Made by a program: the position numbers and the translations under genes. Shown piece by piece: positions 33,440-35,499 of a DNA stretch of 35,499 nucleotides. Below the pieces are notes generated by a model. That model searched no databases and was not told the DNA's origin. It saw nothing but the letters and a program-made list of their open reading frames with translations. Where the stretch lies: assembly GCA_029882355.1 (NCBI GenBank), contig JAOUKV010000030.1:1-35499 (forward strand). The letters are read 5' to 3'. How positions within the stretch are numbered: the first letter of the stretch is position 1; each line of letters starts with the position of its first letter. Source of the stretch: Gammaproteobacteria bacterium. Lineage in GTDB: Bacteria; Pseudomonadota; Gammaproteobacteria; SZUA-229.

Positions 33440-33814
33440 TCATGAAAATATATCCCATGTTGGTAATATATGACTGCATCCCCAAGAATGACAAAAAGTA
33501 TAGCTTAATAGCCAATCAAATATATGCGCAACAGCGAAGACAAAAAAACAAAGAGCGCCTATATTTATTCGTTTTTGTAGTTTGCCATGAGTAATGTTGC
33601 CGAGAAAGACTATAGAACCCGTGAAGGCTCCAAATATTAAAATCCAAATGTAACTGGGATAATGAAACGCTTTAATAAAAATATTTTGGCTTGCATTCCA
33701 GTCAGGATACATTGATGCATATAGAGCATCTGCTCTTGGTACGAATGCAAATAAACAAATACCAACTAACAAATATAACGCTGCAATGACGTAAGTTGAT
33801 TTATTGGAATGCAT
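33440..33814 (-). CDS. three-helix membrane protein, unknown function
   Basis: A 124-residue cassette protein with hydrophobic helices around YVIAALYLLVGICLFAFV, YIWILIFGAFTGSIVFLG and IGALCFFVFAVAHIFDWLL. The ATG at 33814 is used because the frame upstream of it is attC sequence. AGGTG of the attC core lies about ten bases ahead. The C-terminus has two cysteines (FCHSWGCSH). No family recognised. Confidence 0.65.
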   Translation of the reverse strand: MHSNKSTYVIAALYLLVGICLFAFVPRADALYASMYPDWNASQNIFIKAFHYPSYIWILIFGAFTGSIVFLGNITHGKLQKRINIGALCFFVFAVAHIFDWLLSYTFCHSWGCSHILPTWDIFS

Positions 33815-33825
33815 GCTTTTATGAC

Positions 33826-33894
33826 ACCTAACGACCGAGCTGTGGGGTGAGCAGCGTTTTTTGCTGCGAGTCCCGCACGAGCGTATTGTTATGC
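33826..33894 (-). repeat. attC site 12 (class III variant, 69 bp)
   Basis: Outer cores ACCTAAC (33826-33832) and GTTATGC (33888-33894). GCAGCG/TGCTGC hairpin inside. The right side reads CACGAGCGTATTGTTATGC. Confidence 0.87.
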
Positions 33895-34352
33895 GATTGT
33901 GAACAGATGCTATCCATATACTCAAAAGCCTCGAAAACTGATTTGTCCTTGCTTGTTTCCATAAATGCAGTATGTCCTATATAAAGCAACCATATACCTA
34001 ATACAGGGGAAAACAAAGTAACAACACCCTTTACCGTTGATAAATTCCCTTTTCTTGCGGTGGCACGAAAAAACACTGGTATATCTAACGGAGGGAAATA
34101 GTTAGATTTGAGCGATTTATAACCAATGACACCTGCCCACATTGACCATAGAAAAAAATATACAGGTAACACATAACATATGACAACTAGAGCAACTACG
34201 GATAGATTGAGTTTGAAAAAATAGGCGCACTCAGTTATGTATACAAACTCTAAACATATTACGTATAAAAATATTACCAGTGTAAATACGAGTAATGGTG
34301 AATAGTATTTAAGAGCTTTAACTCTATCTGGTGATAATTCAACTGTATCCAT
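33828..34352 (-). CDS. three-helix membrane protein with attC-encoded tail
   Basis: A 174-residue cassette protein with helices at about LLVFTLVIFLYVICLEFVYI, LSVVALVVICYVLPVYFFLW and VVTLFSPVLGIWLLYIG, and a soluble acidic end. ATG at 34352 (MDTVELS) is preferred, though an in-frame ATG at 34364 lies in the upstream attC core. No Shine-Dalgarno sequence is visible. The last 18 or so residues (from about NNTLVRDS) and the stop codon come from attC site 12. Confidence 0.62.
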   Translation of the reverse strand: MDTVELSPDRVKALKYYSPLLVFTLVIFLYVICLEFVYITECAYFFKLNLSVVALVVICYVLPVYFFLWSMWAGVIGYKSLKSNYFPPLDIPVFFRATARKGNLSTVKGVVTLFSPVLGIWLLYIGHTAFMETSKDKSVFEAFEYMDSICSQSHNNTLVRDSQQKTLLTPQLGR

Positions 34353-34360
34353 GTTTATAC

Positions 34361-34432
34361 GCATAACGTTTAAGCTGTGCGGCGCATACGAAGCGCAGCG
34401 TAGTATGCGTCCGAACGAGCGTCTTGTTAGCT
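34361..34432 (-). repeat. attC site 13 (72 bp, unique stem)
   Basis: Outer cores GCATAAC (34361-34367) and GTTAGCT (34426-34432). The stem is GGCGCATAC with GTATGCGTCC. The right side holds CGTCTTGTTA (34420-34429), the exact complement of the IS110 right target guide. Confidence 0.87.
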
Positions 34433-34435
34433 GTT

Positions 34436-34828
34436 TTACTCGTGAATGAAATAAGCATCTGTTTCTTTTCCTTCATCTACCATCGGAACTTCCATTTCTT
34501 CAAGTTCTTCTAATATTTCCATAAATTCTGGTTCTGTAGTATTTGAACCGCACATTTCGTTGTACTGTAACCTAAGTTCTTCTTTTGTTACTGAAATTTG
34601 GTCAATGCTTAGTAACTTTTTCTTATTGAGTAGTTTCACAAGCTTCAATGCGTTAGTGCTTGGCGTTTCTTCTTCACCTTTATGCCAGCAGAAATCTTGT
34701 ATTTCTTCTGGATCATCTTTATCGTAAATAACTCTGCCTGAGATGAAGTTTTCTGTTTCTTCATGCCATTCGATACTCTCTGCTCCAAGAGCACCAAGAA
34801 ATTCTGTTAAAAATTCTCTACGTTTCAT
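34436..34828 (-). CDS. acidic soluble cassette protein, unknown function
   Basis: A 130-residue, Glu-rich protein with no signal peptide. Features are KRREFLTEFLGALGAE at the N-terminus, YDKDDPEEIQDFCWHKGEEE in the middle and a helical acidic end (MEILEELEEMEVP). High negative charge suggests a protein-binding or nucleic-acid-mimic role, which is speculative. No Shine-Dalgarno sequence precedes the ATG. No family recognised. Confidence 0.65.
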   Translation of the reverse strand: MKRREFLTEFLGALGAESIEWHEETENFISGRVIYDKDDPEEIQDFCWHKGEEETPSTNALKLVKLLNKKKLLSIDQISVTKEELRLQYNEMCGSNTTEPEFMEILEELEEMEVPMVDEGKETDAYFIHE

Positions 34829-34840
34829 GTTTGTTTATAC

Positions 34841-34945
34841 AGCTAACGCTTTATTAACAGGCATACCGTAGTGGTGGGTATTTTGTGCGATTTTGCACAA
34901 AATACGCGCCGCGGAGGTATGTCCTTGTTGAATTTCTTGTTAGCT
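34841..34945 (-). repeat. attC site 14 (105 bp, unique stem)
   Basis: Outer cores AGCTAAC (34841-34847) and GTTAGCT (34939-34945). A strong inner hairpin is formed by ATTTTGTGC and GCACAAAAT, with GCATACC/GGTATGT further out. The longest attC here. Confidence 0.83.
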
Positions 34946-35365
34946 GTTTTTGATTTTCGATTGAATAATATCAATTAATTTATTCCTAACATCTGTTGGT
35001 ACTCCATGTAGTGGGATAATGCCGCCAACCAAACTCTCTGATATTTTAATGACAAGCACATCCGTTAGCATAAACTGTCTTTTCACAGAGACGCTTTCAA
35101 TTCTTTCAAGCACGACTTCTGTTGATTTTCCGTATCGTAGAATACCATTTGAAATGCTGATTGTTGTGTTATTTGTTTTCTTATAAAAGTAGTATCCGGC
35201 TATGATTGCACATACTATAAATATCATTCCAATGTAGATGTAATTCATTGCAAATGAAATACAGCCTGCGGCTATAAACAATCCTGAACCAGCCGCCACC
35301 CTCCCCACCACTTCATCTCTTAGTGGGCTAGGGCTCTCCCATTTGTACTCTTCTGTTATTTCCAT
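34940..35365 (-). CDS. PH-like membrane protein, two helices
   Basis: A 141-residue cassette protein. Two adjacent helices (VAAGSGLFIAAGCISFAM and YIYIGMIFIVCAIIAGYYFY) are followed by a PH-like beta domain (TISISNGILRYGKSTEVVL, then ERIESVSVKRQF and TDVLVIKISE) and a final helix. ATG at 35365 is preferred; a TTG two codons earlier is also open. The TAA stop lies inside the core of attC site 14. It resembles the longer bPH_2 cassette protein at 25281-25910 in layout. Confidence 0.68.
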   Translation of the reverse strand: MEITEEYKWESPSPLRDEVVGRVAAGSGLFIAAGCISFAMNYIYIGMIFIVCAIIAGYYFYKKTNNTTISISNGILRYGKSTEVVLERIESVSVKRQFMLTDVLVIKISESLVGGIIPLHGVPTDVRNKLIDIIQSKIKNS

Positions 35366-35370
35366 ATTCA

Positions 35371-35454
35371 AGCTAACGTTCTAGCTAAGAGGCTCGGCGC
35401 TTTATGCCGAGTCCTGCCACGTTTTTTGTGGCGAACTTGAGCGCCATGTTAGGG
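35371..35454 (-). repeat. attC site 15 (class IV, 84 bp)
   Basis: Outer cores AGCTAAC (35371-35377) and GTTAGGG (35448-35454). Two hairpins, CTCGGC/GCCGAG and GCCAC/GTGGC, as in site 6. The 45 bases beyond it belong to the next cassette; no gene is visible in them. Confidence 0.87.
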
Positions 35455-35499
35455 GTTTATTAGTAATTTGCATAATGTACCATTTAAGCAAAGGCAATA

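Larger units (their letters stand above)
25189..35499 (-). mobile_element. chromosomal integron gene-cassette array (distal part)
   Basis: Fifteen attC sites alternate with single genes, all on the minus strand. Each attC, read on the minus strand, begins RYYYAAC-AA and ends CGTT-RRRY-like, the standard attC orientation, so the array is read right to left. The integrase and attI are not in the window and should lie to the right of 35499. Two insertion sequences interrupt attC sites. The sites fall into several size and sequence classes that are interspersed along the array. Confidence 0.93.

Noticed and set aside
33815-33925. N-terminal extension of the gene at 33440-33814
   Set aside because: The added residues (IRSCGTRSKK and so on) are translated attC site 12. 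The ATG at 33814 gives a normal membrane-protein start.
25189-35454. Regularly spaced repeats resembling a CRISPR array
   Set aside because: Repeats are 65-105 bp, imperfect, palindromic and separated by whole genes. They carry integron core sites, not CRISPR repeats.

Overview
The window looks like the chromosome of a Gram-negative gammaproteobacterium. It has an LpxL-type lipid A acyltransferase, Slp-type outer-membrane lipoproteins, several lipobox proteins, a Zn-type adenylate kinase, DUF3622/DUF2788/DUF4202 proteins and REP-like hairpins. A marine or aquatic lineage is likely, but I cannot name the genus. No rRNA, tRNA or CRISPR array was recognised.

Positions 1-24.1 kb are stable, mixed-strand chromosome. 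In order: the 3' end of argG; small conserved proteins and an HExxH metallohydrolase; an unknown membrane-anchored protein; a secreted class 3 lipase; several exported or lipoprotein genes including a tandem Slp pair; a cyclic-nucleotide-domain/Ser-Thr kinase fusion; DUF2788; lpxL; a short CDF transporter; an HBM-type chemoreceptor; an FMN reductase; adk. Next comes a compact minus-strand operon (ThDP enzyme, glycosyltransferase-like protein, sulfotransferase-like protein) facing a methyltransferase-like gene. DUF4202 and a CD-NTase-fold protein that has lost key catalytic residues follow. Two REP-like hairpins mark the edge of the next region.

Positions about 25.19-35.5 kb are the distal part of a chromosomal integron cassette array. 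Fifteen attC sites of 65-105 bp separate single-gene cassettes. Every cassette gene lies on the minus strand, so the integrase and attI should lie beyond the right end. Cargo is mostly small membrane or exported proteins of unknown role, plus a SpoU-family RNA methyltransferase, a DUF4279 protein, a DUF3592-like protein and two PH-like membrane proteins. A class I methyltransferase sits at the distal end with no recognisable attC of its own. The attC sites are functionally mixed with the genes: they supply start codons, Shine-Dalgarno-like sequence, or C-terminal residues and stop codons.

Two insertion sequences sit inside attC sites. One is a complete IS3-family element with a 3-bp target duplication and a -1 frameshift heptamer. 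The other is an IS110-family element. Its upstream non-coding end can be read as a bridge RNA: one internal loop matches the two halves of the attC R''-side core, and a second region matches the element's own two ends. Its recombinase is broken by one in-frame TGA. This RNA-guided, attC-seeking element is the most interesting system in the window.
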